Positions 17,915 through 26,927 of a stretch of 64,000 nucleotides of DNA are shown here, in pieces (the first letter of the stretch is position 1; each line of letters opens with the position of its first letter). The stretch spans positions 1 to 64,000 of the forward strand of contig CAZOPR010000002.1 in the NCBI GenBank assembly GCA_964581895.1, written 5' to 3'. The stretch comes from Exilispira sp964581895. GTDB taxonomy: Bacteria > Spirochaetota > JAAYUW01. Both the position numbers and the translations under genes were made by a program. Under the pieces are notes generated by a model. It made no database searches. It had not been told where the DNA came from and worked only from the letters and a program-made list of their open reading frames with translations.

Positions 17915-18625
17915 CTATTCTATTATCGGTAAATTTTCTTTAGTATTATTTTTATTTTTATATAAATTCACAATTATTACAAATTCTCCTTTTATTTTAT
18001 CGGAAATTTTTCCTAAAATTTCTACAACTTTTCCAATAAATTTTTCTTCAAATTTTTTTGTTAGTTCTCTTACTACAAAAACTTGAACATCTTCACCATA
18101 GACTTCTTTTATTAAATTTAAAGTATTTTTCACTCTAAATGGAGACTCATAAAAAACTACCAATCCATCAATATTGTTTAAGGATTGTAACACCTTTTTT
18201 ATTTTACCATCCTTTCTTGGTAAAAAACCATAAAATAAAAAAGTGTCGGCTGAAAACCCACAAATAGATATAGCTGAAATAACAGCAGAAGGACCTGGAA
18301 TTGAAAAGACTTCAATATCATTTTCATAACAGGCATTTACAAGGTGATAACCTGGATCAGAAATACAGGGAGTTCCTCCATCTGAAACAAGACAAACATT
18401 TTGATTTTCTTTAAGATTTTTTATCACTTCAGGAATTTTCGCTTTTTCATTCTGGGAATAAAAGGAAATAAGTTTTTTACCAGTAATTTTATAGTAGTTA
18501 AGAAGTTTTATAGTCTGCCTTGTATCTTCACAAAGAATAATATCTGAATTTTTAAGTGTATCTAAGGCTCGGATTGTTATATCTGATAAATTACCAATAG
18601 GTGTTGCTAAAACAAATAATGGCAT
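17915..18625 (-). CDS. rsmI: 16S rRNA 2'-O-ribose C1402 methyltransferase RsmI
   Basis: RsmI methylates the 2'-OH of C1402 in 16S rRNA using SAM. The tetrapyrrole-methylase fold is clear: LATPIGNLSDITIRA at the N-terminus, ILCEDTRQT, LVSDGGTPCISDPGYHLV and FSIPGPSAVI. It is 236 residues, so the usual C-terminal HTH extension seen in longer homologues is short or absent. It lies downstream of rpsU past a terminator hairpin and directly upstream of the flgM-like gene, so it may be transcribed by read-through or by its own promoter. Confidence 0.94.
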   Translation of the reverse strand: MPLFVLATPIGNLSDITIRALDTLKNSDIILCEDTRQTIKLLNYYKITGKKLISFYSQNEKAKIPEVIKNLKENQNVCLVSDGGTPCISDPGYHLVNACYENDIEVFSIPGPSAVISAISICGFSADTFLFYGFLPRKDGKIKKVLQSLNNIDGLVVFYESPFRVKNTLNLIKEVYGEDVQVFVVRELTKKFEEKFIGKVVEILGKISDKIKGEFVIIVNLYKNKNNTKENLPIIE

Positions 18626-18662
18626 CTTTTTCTCTTTATCCTTAAAATAAAAACAGATAGAT

Positions 18663-18691
18663 AAAAAAAGGGAAGGATAACCCCTCCCTTT
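18663..18691 (-). terminator. Rho-independent terminator after rpsU
   Basis: On the reverse strand AAAGGGAGGG and TCCTTCCCTTT form a GC-containing stem around GTTA, followed by seven T. It sits directly after the rpsU stop, and probably attenuates read-through into rsmI. Confidence 0.8.
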
Positions 18692-18697
18692 AAAAAA

Positions 18698-18913
18698 CTA
18701 TTTCTTTCTTTTTCCAGACATTTCCATTTTGCGTAGCTTCTTTAATCTTTTTCTTTCAAGAGCTTTTTTCTGAACTTTTCTTGTTTCTGCTGGCTTGACA
18801 TAAAACTCTTTTCTCTTCCATTCTCTTAAAATAGATTCTCTTTCGCATTCTCTTTTAAATTTTTTTAATAGAAGTTCCACGCTTTCATCAGAGTTAGCAT
18901 ATACTCTAGCCAA
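18698..18913 (-). CDS. rpsU: 30S ribosomal protein S21
   Basis: S21 is a small basic protein of the 30S subunit platform, needed for efficient initiation. Its 71 residues have the family's VYANSDESVELLLKKFKREC core, then a basic tail (KRLKKLRKMEMSGKRKK). The start is set at TTG 18913, read as ...LARVYAN with GAGGTG seven bases upstream; a GTG at 18922 lies inside that ribosome site and is less likely. A strong terminator follows, so it can be a short monocistronic mRNA ahead of rsmI. Confidence 0.94.
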   Translation of the reverse strand: MARVYANSDESVELLLKKFKRECERESILREWKRKEFYVKPAETRKVQKKALERKRLKKLRKMEMSGKRKK

Positions 18914-18940
18914 AAATATCACCTCACCTTAGATCTTTTG

Positions 18941-18971
18941 TATAAATTGATATAATTTTTACTTTTGTCAA
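18941..18971 (-). promoter_or_regulatory. Candidate sigma-70 promoter for rpsU
   Basis: On the reverse strand a perfect -35 TTGACA (18966-18971) is followed after 19 bases by TTTATA (18941-18946), upstream of the rpsU ribosome site. The spacing is slightly long. The call rests on sequence pattern only. Confidence 0.5.
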
Positions 18972-19086
18972 TAAATTATCGTTTGAAGTTAAATTTTAAG
19001 TTTAAGCCACATTCATTAATTTATGAATTGCAATATTTTTTCTTTATATTATTTATACTCTAATTGTTAAATTCGTAGGATAAAAG

Positions 19087-20295
19087 ATGGATGAAGAATT
19101 TTTAGAAAAAATAGAAAAAATTATCGAGCTTAGCAAATCTATCTACAATAATGAAAAGCAAAAGATCTTTAATGATGATATTTTAATTATTTTTATATCT
19201 ATTTCAAGATATTTGATAGATAAAAATTATTATGATAAAGCTTTAAGCTTACTTTCATTTGTTGAAGAAAAAATAAATAAGACTTTAAGATTCTATGAAG
19301 AAGCCTGTTATTTAAAGATGATAATATATGAAAGATTAAAAAATAAAGCTGAGTTAGAAAAAGCAGCCGATAATATTAAACTTTATACAGAATTTCTTAT
19401 AAGAAAATATCAGCTTTTAATAGATTTCTATTTTGAAATAGGTGAAAAAGATAAGTCTGAAAAGATGATGGAAAATTACCAACAGCTAATTAAATTAGAT
19501 TCATTATATAAGTATTTGGATTTTAAACTTATTTCTTTCGATTTGCTTTATAGAACAGCTAAATATTCTGAGTTAATTAATGAATTAAATGAAATTGAAA
19601 ATAATGAAATAAAGCAGTCTCTTTTAAATGAAACACCGTATGCTAGCTATATTGCTGGTAGATTTTACAGCATGAAAGGTCTTACTTTATATGCAAAAGA
19701 AAGTTTTTCTGATGCTCTTAGTGCTTTGATTAAATCTTCTGAATATTTTAAGAAATATGGTTTTCAATCCAATCTTTTGAGTGTTTATAATAATATTGGT
19801 GAAATTTATAAGCTTTTTAAGAAGTATGAACAGGCAAATTCGATTTATGAAAAAATAATAAATACAGCAAAACATCTTGGCGATAAGGATGCTGAAGCTG
19901 CTGCTACCTGGAATATCGGTGAAAGCCATTTTTTTTTGAAGGATTATTCGAAAGCTGAGGAATATTTTACTGAAGGTGAAAAACTTTTTTTTGAAGCTGG
20001 TTCTTATGAAAGATATGCAAATTTCCTTAAAATATTTTTTGCAAAACTTTATATAGAAACTTCCAGATTCGATAGTGCAGAAGGTCTTGTAGATGAGGTC
20101 TTAATGAGTGCGTTTGAAAGAGAAGAGATGAAAGAATATGCCGATGCTCTTACATTAAAAGGATTAATACTTGGAAACAAAGGGGAGGATGTCGCTCATT
20201 ATTTTGATGAAGCTATAGGAATTTATAAAAATCTTGGTGCTAAAATTGAATTAAAAGAAGCTGAAACCTTGAAAATACGTTATTCTAAAAAATAA
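19087..20295 (+). CDS. Tetratricopeptide-repeat protein
   Basis: This is a 402-residue soluble protein with no signal peptide, predicted from its pattern to be a TPR superhelix. Repeats are clearest from SVYNNIGEIYKLFKKYEQAN through ATWNIGESHFFLKDYSKAEE and YANFLKIFFAKLYIETSRFD; the N-terminal part is a looser helical array. TPR proteins act as protein-docking scaffolds; no partner is evident. It is on the plus strand between leftward rpsU and the convergent cysS, overlapping cysS by 16 bp. A TTGCAA/TTTATA pair lies upstream of it. It may belong to the same regulator class as the cyclase TPR region. Confidence 0.75.
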   Translation: MDEEFLEKIEKIIELSKSIYNNEKQKIFNDDILIIFISISRYLIDKNYYDKALSLLSFVEEKINKTLRFYEEACYLKMIIYERLKNKAELEKAADNIKLYTEFLIRKYQLLIDFYFEIGEKDKSEKMMENYQQLIKLDSLYKYLDFKLISFDLLYRTAKYSELINELNEIENNEIKQSLLNETPYASYIAGRFYSMKGLTLYAKESFSDALSALIKSSEYFKKYGFQSNLLSVYNNIGEIYKLFKKYEQANSIYEKIINTAKHLGDKDAEAAATWNIGESHFFLKDYSKAEEYFTEGEKLFFEAGSYERYANFLKIFFAKLYIETSRFDSAEGLVDEVLMSAFEREEMKEYADALTLKGLILGNKGEDVAHYFDEAIGIYKNLGAKIELKEAETLKIRYSKK

Positions 20296-21758
20296 TGAGT
20301 TCCATCAAGGGTATCCTGCAAAACGATTCCTTGATCCAAAAGTATATTTCTTATTTCATCTGCTCTAATAAAATTCTTCTCTTTTCTTGCAACTTCTCTT
20401 TCTTCTATTAATCTTTTTTGATCTTGTTTTATTTGACCTCGATTGAAAGATGCAAATCCAAAACCTAAGATTTTATCAAAAATCAAAAGTGTTGCATATT
20501 TTGTTTCAGATGGAATAGTTGTATCTTTTAATAAATTAAAAATAACAGAGATAGCAACAGGCGTATTTAAGTCGTCTGAAATAGCTCTTATAAACTGTTC
20601 AAAATAGTTTTTGCAAAATTTAGCCATTTCAAAATCATTGATATCAAAATTATTTCCAAAAATTCTCTTTTCTATTTCGTTTGCATCACATTTTTCTTTT
20701 TCATTTATTACTTTTTCTTTTAAGCCCCAATAACCATTTTGAGCAGAATCAAGTGCTTTATAGGAAAAGATCATCTTCTTCCTATAATGGGCATTTAAAC
20801 ACATGAATCTATAAGCTAATGGATTTACCTTTTTTGAGATAAGATCATTTAATGTTATGAAATTCCCTAAAGATTTCGACATCTTTTCTTCTTTATCTAA
20901 GACCAAAAATTCGCAGTGCATCCAGTATTTAACCCAATCTTTGCCTGTTGCAGCTTCTGCTTCGGCTATTTCATTTGTATGATGAACAGGTATATGGTCA
21001 ATTCCACCAGTATGGATCTCAAATTGTTCACCAAGATACTTTATAGACATTGCAGCACATTCAATATGCCAGCCAGGGAAACCTTCCCCCCAAGGAGATT
21101 CCCAGTTTAATATATGATTTTTGAACTTTGAGTTTGTAAACCACAAAACAAAATCATAAGGAGATCTTTTATTTTTATCTATCTCGATTCTGGCTCCTGC
21201 TTTTAAGGAATTTAAATCAAGCCTTGCAAGTTTTCCATAGTCTTTCATCTTATTGACATCAAAGTATAAATTCCCATCTGCGAAATATGTGTATCCATTT
21301 TTTTCTATTCTTTTTATTAAATCTATCATACAATCTATATGTTCTGTAGCTCTTGAAATGATATCAGGCATTAAAACATTAAGCTTTCTTAAATCATCAA
21401 AAAATGCTTTTTCATAAAATCTTGCTAAAGCTAAGACATCTTCACCTTTTTTTTTGGCTTCTTTCTCAAGCTTATCTTCACCTTCATCAGCATCAGATTC
21501 AAGATGTCCTATATCTGTAACATTCATTTGGTGAGTTACATTATAATCAAAAAATTCTAGGGTTCTTCTTAATATATCATCAAAAATATATTTTCTTAGA
21601 TTTCCAATATGAGCGAAGTTGTAAACAGTAAGTCCACAACAGTACATTCTTGCTTTATTATCTTCCAAAGGGATAAATTTTTCTTTCTTTTGACTCATTG
21701 TATTAAATAAATTTAATTCCGGATTTCTTCCTAAAATTTGTATCAATTTATTTATCAT
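20280..21758 (-). CDS. cysS: Cysteinyl-tRNA synthetase
   Basis: This class Ia synthetase charges tRNA-Cys with cysteine. It has the HIGN form of the HIGH motif (YNFAHIGNLRKY), the Zn region with CCGLTVY, IECAAMS and the HHTNEIAEAE segment, and KMSKSLGNF. At 492 residues it is near the usual length. ATG 21758 is chosen because GGGGGA lies five bases before it; the upstream GTG at 21770 is inside that ribosome site. It is the last gene of the leftward dnaX-ybaB-recR-cysS cluster, 24 bp after recR. Confidence 0.96.
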   Translation of the reverse strand: MINKLIQILGRNPELNLFNTMSQKKEKFIPLEDNKARMYCCGLTVYNFAHIGNLRKYIFDDILRRTLEFFDYNVTHQMNVTDIGHLESDADEGEDKLEKEAKKKGEDVLALARFYEKAFFDDLRKLNVLMPDIISRATEHIDCMIDLIKRIEKNGYTYFADGNLYFDVNKMKDYGKLARLDLNSLKAGARIEIDKNKRSPYDFVLWFTNSKFKNHILNWESPWGEGFPGWHIECAAMSIKYLGEQFEIHTGGIDHIPVHHTNEIAEAEAATGKDWVKYWMHCEFLVLDKEEKMSKSLGNFITLNDLISKKVNPLAYRFMCLNAHYRKKMIFSYKALDSAQNGYWGLKEKVINEKEKCDANEIEKRIFGNNFDINDFEMAKFCKNYFEQFIRAISDDLNTPVAISVIFNLLKDTTIPSETKYATLLIFDKILGFGFASFNRGQIKQDQKRLIEEREVARKEKNFIRADEIRNILLDQGIVLQDTLDGTHYFLE

Positions 21759-21782
21759 TAAATCCCCCACATAAGATTAAAT

Positions 21783-22385
21783 CTACTGGATATTTTCCCT
21801 ATTTTTAAGTGATGTTAAAATAGTTTGTATTGAAATTTCAGAAATCCCACTTCCATAAGGTATCCCTTCAGCAATTTTTGAGAAAATTAGATTGGGGAAC
21901 TTTTCTTTCAATTGGTTCTTAATATAAAGTGTCGTTATTATCCCGTCATTTGTACCTGGAAGTGCAAATATTATTTCAACTATTTTCCTTTTCTCTATTC
22001 TATCAATCAGCTTATCTATAGAAAGCATATCTGGTGTAATACCTCTTAATGGAGATATTAAACCATTTAATATATGGTAGTATCCTTCAAATATTTTATT
22101 TTCACTTAGTAAAAGATAATCTTCAATATTCTGAAGAACAAGAATCCTATTTTCTCTATAAGGATTACTGCAAAATCCACAAATTTTACCTGATTCAATA
22201 AGGGCAAAACATTCTTCACATCTAAAAATTTTAGTTTCTATTTCTTTTAAGTCTTCTATAAATTTAATATTTTCTTCTTTATCTCTTGTTAATAAATATA
22301 TGGCTAATTTTCTTGCAAGTCTCTGACCAATCCCTGGAAATTTTTGCAAATCTTTTTCAAGTTTTAAAAGTATATTTAATGCCAT
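21783..22385 (-). CDS. recR: Recombination mediator RecR
   Basis: RecR works with RecF/RecO to load RecA at ssDNA gaps. The 200 residues have the expected order: helix-hairpin-helix region PGIGQRLARKLAIYLL, a C4 zinc finger (CEECFALIESGKICGFC), then a Toprim domain ending with GLISPLRGITPDMLSID and GIPYGSGISE. It is the standard neighbour of dnaX and ybaB, lying 17 bp after ybaB, which supports a replication/recombination operon. Confidence 0.96.
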   Translation of the reverse strand: MALNILLKLEKDLQKFPGIGQRLARKLAIYLLTRDKEENIKFIEDLKEIETKIFRCEECFALIESGKICGFCSNPYRENRILVLQNIEDYLLLSENKIFEGYYHILNGLISPLRGITPDMLSIDKLIDRIEKRKIVEIIFALPGTNDGIITTLYIKNQLKEKFPNLIFSKIAEGIPYGSGISEISIQTILTSLKNRENIQ

Positions 22386-22402
22386 ATTTTGACCTGATAA
22401 AT

Positions 22403-22741
22403 TTAATCCTTAAAAGAATCAAGGAATGAATCAAAAATAGGTGGAAGATCAAGGTTTTCAAGCTGCTTCTTTGAAATTTCAGACATTTTATCTTTTTGCT
22501 GATTTAAAAAATCTATTATCGCGCCTTTTATCATCTGTTCAAGCATTGCTTTATCATTCAATGCAAAAAGCTCATCCGAAATATTTACAAAATTTACTTT
22601 TCCGCTTGCTGTTCCTTTAATTACAACAAAATCACCGCCAGCTCTCCCTTCTATTTCTATCTTTTCTAATTCTTCCTTTACTTTCTGGCTTTTTTCACCT
22701 ATCTGTTTGGCTTGATCCAAAATCTTCTTAAAATCAAACAT
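22403..22741 (-). CDS. ybaB: YbaB/EbfC nucleoid-associated protein
   Basis: This small DNA-binding dimer (112 residues) has the family pattern: N-terminal Lys/Glu-rich helix (KKILDQAKQIGEKSQ), the conserved GTASGKVNFVNIS strand, and a C-terminal amphipathic helix. It is encoded between dnaX and recR, the near-universal arrangement, three bases after the dnaX stop. GGAG precedes the ATG. YbaB proteins bind curved DNA and shape the nucleoid. Confidence 0.94.
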   Translation of the reverse strand: MFDFKKILDQAKQIGEKSQKVKEELEKIEIEGRAGGDFVVIKGTASGKVNFVNISDELFALNDKAMLEQMIKGAIIDFLNQQKDKMSEISKKQLENLDLPPIFDSFLDSFKD

Positions 22742-22744
22742 CTT

Positions 22745-24745
22745 TTACTCCTTAAAATTCCCATTCATATATTTCATTAACTTCTTAAAAGGTTCTGGTA
22801 TATTCTCACTTTCAATCTCTTTTTCAATAGATTTTCTAAGATTATTTGCGAATTTATCCATATTCATTTCTTTATTCTTTTCTTTATTTAATTCTTTATG
22901 CAGTTCTTTATCTAATTCTTTTTTTAATTCCTTATTTTCTTTTTTATTCAATTCGTTGTTTAATTCATTAATATTTTCTTTTTTCAATTCTTTATTTAAT
23001 TCTTTACTATTCTTTTCCTGAAAATTCGTTACAAGATCATTATCTTCTCTTCCTTCTTCTTTTAATTTATTATTTTCCTCTATTTTATTCTCTTTTTCTA
23101 TTTTAGTCTCTTCTTTTATTTTAGTCTCTTCTTTTTCCATTTTAATCTGGTTTTCAACTTTTTTTTCATTATCTATTATTTCATTTTTGTTTTTGGTGCT
23201 TTCCAAGCTTGAAAAATCAAGAATCCTTTTTAAGTCTTCAGATATTATTTTTTTATCTTTTTCATTATCAATTTTGCTTTTATCAAATTCAGCAAAACTA
23301 ATATCTTTATCTTTTTTTGATTTTTCTTCTTTAAAATTTTCTATAAAATCTTCTTTACCAATTATCTTCTCTTTTCTATCTAATCCTTCATCTATTTTTT
23401 CTTCATCTATCCTAGTTTTTCCATAACTTGTTAGGTTTGATTCACTTTTACCAATATTAATATTTTGTTGTTGATGATTTTCTACCTTAGATGAACCTTG
23501 AGAACCATATAACATTGTTTTTTTTAATACTATTTCTTCTGGCTTTGTTTCAATGATATTAAAGGTCTTTTCTAAGTAATGAATACCTTCCTGGACTTTT
23601 GATAGTATTTCACTTGAAGTTGTATAAAAATCATCAAAAATAAAACTGACTAAAAGATTTTCAAAAGCATAAAATGGGTTTGACCATAGTGATATTGATT
23701 TTTGAAATTCAATTATTTTCTTTGCCATTAAAACTAACTTTTTTGTCGTAAATGCTTCGGATAATGGCGCAAGTTTATCGAAATCTGTAAAGGCTTGATT
23801 TAATATATTTATATCCTCAATACCATTTTTCAAAAGAGTTATAAGTCTTATAAATTCAAGAATTTGGGTTGTAATATTATCGAGACTTGCCCCTTGATAA
23901 TATATTTCTGAACAGATAGAATAGACTGAGGGAAGATCTTTTGAAGCTATCTTTTCAAAGATTGTTTTAATAAAATCAAATGAATGTATTCCCAAAAGAT
24001 TGTAAACAGTTTCTATCTTTATCTCTTTATCATTGTAAGATAATATTTGGGATAGAATGGATAAAGCATCTCTCATAGAACCATTTCCATATTTAGCTAT
24101 TAAGGCAGAAACTTCATTATCATAAATTACATTATACTCTTTCAATATTTTAATTATCTGATTAGAGATATCTGTTATCTTAAAGAGAGTAAACTGATAT
24201 TGCTGGCACCTTGACCTTATTGTCGGAAGGACCTTATGTATTTCAGTGGTAGCAAAAATAAAAACGACATGCTCTGGAGGTTCTTCCAATGTCTTTAATA
24301 GCGCATTGAATGCTTCTTTTGTAAGCATGTGAACTTCGTCAATTATATATATCTTATATCTTGATTTTGTTGGAGCATATACCAGGTTACTCTGCAAGTT
24401 TCTTATCTCATCTATTCCTCTATTTGAAGCACCATCTATCTCTATGACATCAGGAGAAAAGCCATTTGAAATTTCGATACAATTTTCACATTTTAGGCAT
24501 GGTTCATTATTCTTAAAATCAAGACAATTCAACATTTTAGCCAGTATTCTTGCAGCAGAAGTCTTGCCAACACCTCGAGGTCCGTAAAAAAGATAGGCAT
24601 GATGAATCTTTCCATTTGCGATAGAATTTATCAAAGGGATTGTAACTTGAGGTTGTCCAATGAATTGTGAAAATTTTTGAGGTCTGAATTTTAATGTTAT
24701 TATATCTTTATTTGTAAAAGTTCTACTTTCAAAATCCTCTTTCAT
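22745..24745 (-). CDS. dnaX: DNA polymerase III subunit gamma/tau
   Basis: DnaX is the clamp-loader ATPase. The 666-residue protein has Walker A GPRGVGKTS (55-63), a C4 zinc finger (CLDFKNNEPCLKCENC), IIDEVHML, the TIRSRCQQYQF sensor segment and the SMRDALSILSQ region. From about residue 430 the protein is unusual: long low-complexity Lys/Glu/Asn tracts of KEL/NKEL type occupy roughly 200 residues before a short conserved C-terminus. The ribosome site before ATG 24745 is weak and no better start is seen. It leads the operon dnaX-ybaB-recR-cysS. Confidence 0.94.
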   Translation of the reverse strand: MKEDFESRTFTNKDIITLKFRPQKFSQFIGQPQVTIPLINSIANGKIHHAYLFYGPRGVGKTSAARILAKMLNCLDFKNNEPCLKCENCIEISNGFSPDVIEIDGASNRGIDEIRNLQSNLVYAPTKSRYKIYIIDEVHMLTKEAFNALLKTLEEPPEHVVFIFATTEIHKVLPTIRSRCQQYQFTLFKITDISNQIIKILKEYNVIYDNEVSALIAKYGNGSMRDALSILSQILSYNDKEIKIETVYNLLGIHSFDFIKTIFEKIASKDLPSVYSICSEIYYQGASLDNITTQILEFIRLITLLKNGIEDINILNQAFTDFDKLAPLSEAFTTKKLVLMAKKIIEFQKSISLWSNPFYAFENLLVSFIFDDFYTTSSEILSKVQEGIHYLEKTFNIIETKPEEIVLKKTMLYGSQGSSKVENHQQQNINIGKSESNLTSYGKTRIDEEKIDEGLDRKEKIIGKEDFIENFKEEKSKKDKDISFAEFDKSKIDNEKDKKIISEDLKRILDFSSLESTKNKNEIIDNEKKVENQIKMEKEETKIKEETKIEKENKIEENNKLKEEGREDNDLVTNFQEKNSKELNKELKKENINELNNELNKKENKELKKELDKELHKELNKEKNKEMNMDKFANNLRKSIEKEIESENIPEPFKKLMKYMNGNFKE

Positions 24746-24831
24746 TTAATATAACCAATATTTTTAAATTTTTGATTTACTATTACTGATTTATAATAAA
24801 ACAATATAAAAAATTTAATAGATAAAAAATA

Positions 24832-24938
24832 ACTGCAACCTACCAGTTCCTTACCGTATCCTTCCTACTTACTGTTGCTTCCGCTAGGACCTGGCAGGGT
24901 TCAATAGGTCAAATACGCAAGGTTGGCAGGTTGCAGTA
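24832..24938 (-). ncRNA. ffs: Bacterial signal recognition particle RNA (small type)
   Basis: The reverse strand has the conserved domain IV apex (CAGGTCC ... GCGGAAGCAACAG), GGAA tetraloop type, and its ends pair (CTGCAACCTGCCAACC with GGTAGGTTGCAG). A run of T follows the 3' end. It lies next to tRNA-Ser, so it may be co-transcribed and processed. About 105 nt agrees with small bacterial SRP RNA. The 5' and 3' ends are approximate. Confidence 0.9.
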
Positions 24939-24939
24939 A

Positions 24940-25028
24940 CGGAAGGGAGGGGATTTGAACCCCTGGTACAGTTTTACCCGTACACACGCTTTCCAAGCGT
25001 GCACCTTCAGCCTCTCGGTCACCCTTCC
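24940..25028 (-). tRNA. tRNA-Ser(GGA)
   Basis: The reverse strand gives a class II tRNA with acceptor GGAAGGG/CCCTTCC, anticodon stem CACGC/GCGTG with loop TTGGAAA (anticodon GGA), a long variable arm, and T-loop GGTTCAAATCC. The discriminator is G, as usual for serine tRNAs. It is followed directly by the SRP RNA on the same strand. Confidence 0.96.
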
Positions 25029-25069
25029 ATATATGTATTATTAGCTTAACATCATATTAAATTCAGTCA

Positions 25070-25124
25070 AGATAATTTAAAGTTCAGTTAATTTATATTT
25101 TGAGCCATAGATAATTTAAAGTTC
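25070..25124. repeat. 16-bp direct repeat at the permease 3' end
   Basis: The sequence AGATAATTTAAAGTTC occurs at 25070-25085 and at 25109-25124, 39 bp apart. The second copy includes the permease stop codon. This may be a small duplication of the gene's end. Confidence 0.75.
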
Positions 25125-26927
25125 TATCTCATAGAATTTCTTTTCAAGCGATGAAATGCTAATAAGATAAACTATTAAATTTTCTAAAAATGTAATTAAT
25201 AATAATAAGACAAGACCAGTTATTAAAGCAAAATATGGTTTATCATTCATAGAAGGTAGATATCTTAATAAAAAAGTCGAACTTGCTTTTAAAAGATATT
25301 TTGATTGAAAGAAGAGCAAAACAGCATAACCCATACCAACAAATATAGCATAGACTGCATTAAAGTTCTGTTTCATCGCTATTATAGAATTATCCCAGGA
25401 AAGCTTAGGCCTTGTAATATCAAAATTCAAAGATATTATATGAAACAATATAGAAGAAATAAGCGATATAAGACAGATTAGTAAAACAATTATAAGATTA
25501 ATTTTCAAAAAAAGATAAATAAAAGTTAATGAAAGTAGAGTTCCAATAAATGTAATGATTAAACCATGAGCAAGTTTACTAAAAATATAATCTTTAGGTT
25601 TTATTGGAAGTGTTTTTAATATAGCAAAGCTTTTGCCTTCTCGCGAAATCGCCGTGCTTGTTATGCTGCTGAAATCGCCCAATAAAAATGAAATTACAAT
25701 AGATATGCTTGCAATAAAATTTAAGTTATTTTTATTGTTAACTAGTAATAAAGCTAAATTATTCATATCTGAACTATTTTTTATGCTAAAGTAGTAAGTT
25801 ATAAAAAGGATTATAGGCAACAATATAATTACAAATGGACCATTTAAGAAATAGTTTGGTTCTCTATAAATTGAAAGGATTTCTTTTTGTAAAAGTGATA
25901 AAAATGGTTTTCTTTCAATATATAAAGAAGAGTTCTTAGATATTTTTATATTTGTTTTTTCTTTTTTAATATTAGTAACAAGTAATAGCTTTTTATATAT
26001 TGGACTAAAAATAAGAAGTATTAACTGATATAGTAAAAATAATATTCCTACTTGAATTATATAATGCAAAAATCTTAAAATTGTTTTTTCTTTCACAATA
26101 TTATTTACAACATAGTTAATAAATAAGAATAAAGGGCTTAAAACAATTTTAATAATATTTACTATTTTGGTATTTTTGCTTAAAAGATTTATAAAAACAC
26201 CCATTATTCCTGATGGATTTTGGGCAAGTTTTTGAAAGGCTATATTATAGCCAATCAAGATTGGAAGAAAAATAAAGATAGAAAGATAGGTCATTAAATC
26301 TTTATTCTTCAAAAACTTAAATATATTTACCAAAAATAAGGATAAGGCAACGCCAATAAATGATGCAAACAGATTTATGGTAATAGCATGAATAAAAAAT
26401 ACTATATAATAATCAAATGTTAGTTTTTCTATTACTCCATAAATAGCAAATTGGACAAAAGCCATTATTATAAAGAAAAATCCATTTGTTAATGAAATAT
26501 TTATTATTTTTGATGAAAACAATGTTTTATCATCTATAGGTAATGTCAAAAGGTATTCTTCGCTTGATGTTAGATTTAGAAAAAAATTTAATGAAAAAAA
26601 AGTGATAATGATATTTAAAAAGCCAAGAATAACTAATAAAAATGTTAAACTTATAGATGCTAAATCAAATCTATTTAAGATTCTATCGTTTATCTGAAAT
26701 GTTTGATCTTGCAAAGCATGAAGCTGATTAAAAAGTTCGAATGAAATCATCCCCCATAGCACCAGTAGGCTTCCAAATCCATAAATAATAAGGATGATAA
26801 AACCAATCTGCCTTATTTGGCTTTTTATTTTATTTTCTTTTTCATTTGCTTTTTTAAGACTTTCAAATCTACCTGAAAATATCTGCTTAAAATAAATATA
26901 TAAAAGTTTTAATGATATCTTATTCAT
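25116..26927 (-). CDS. ABC-2 type exporter permease
   Basis: This 603-residue polytopic inner-membrane protein has roughly twelve to fourteen hydrophobic segments and a cytoplasmic loop near the middle. It resembles ABC-2 exporter permeases; the segment FSSITSTAISREGKSFAILKTLPIKP is the amphipathic coupling/'REG' region of that type. It overlaps the preceding ATPase gene by 8 bp, which argues for a two-component exporter. The substrate is not shown by sequence; related systems export lipids, peptides or drugs. It is the last gene of the mscS-led operon and is followed by tRNA-Ser. Confidence 0.8.
   Translation of the reverse strand: MNKISLKLLYIYFKQIFSGRFESLKKANEKENKIKSQIRQIGFIILIIYGFGSLLVLWGMISFELFNQLHALQDQTFQINDRILNRFDLASISLTFLLVILGFLNIIITFFSLNFFLNLTSSEEYLLTLPIDDKTLFSSKIINISLTNGFFFIIMAFVQFAIYGVIEKLTFDYYIVFFIHAITINLFASFIGVALSLFLVNIFKFLKNKDLMTYLSIFIFLPILIGYNIAFQKLAQNPSGIMGVFINLLSKNTKIVNIIKIVLSPLFLFINYVVNNIVKEKTILRFLHYIIQVGILFLLYQLILLIFSPIYKKLLLVTNIKKEKTNIKISKNSSLYIERKPFLSLLQKEILSIYREPNYFLNGPFVIILLPIILFITYYFSIKNSSDMNNLALLLVNNKNNLNFIASISIVISFLLGDFSSITSTAISREGKSFAILKTLPIKPKDYIFSKLAHGLIITFIGTLLSLTFIYLFLKINLIIVLLICLISLISSILFHIISLNFDITRPKLSWDNSIIAMKQNFNAVYAIFVGMGYAVLLFFQSKYLLKASSTFLLRYLPSMNDKPYFALITGLVLLLLITFLENLIVYLISISSLEKKFYEIEL

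Noticed and set aside
18914..18922. GTG start for rpsU
   Set aside because: It lies in the middle of the ribosome-binding site; TTG 18913 is correctly spaced and gives the usual N-terminus.
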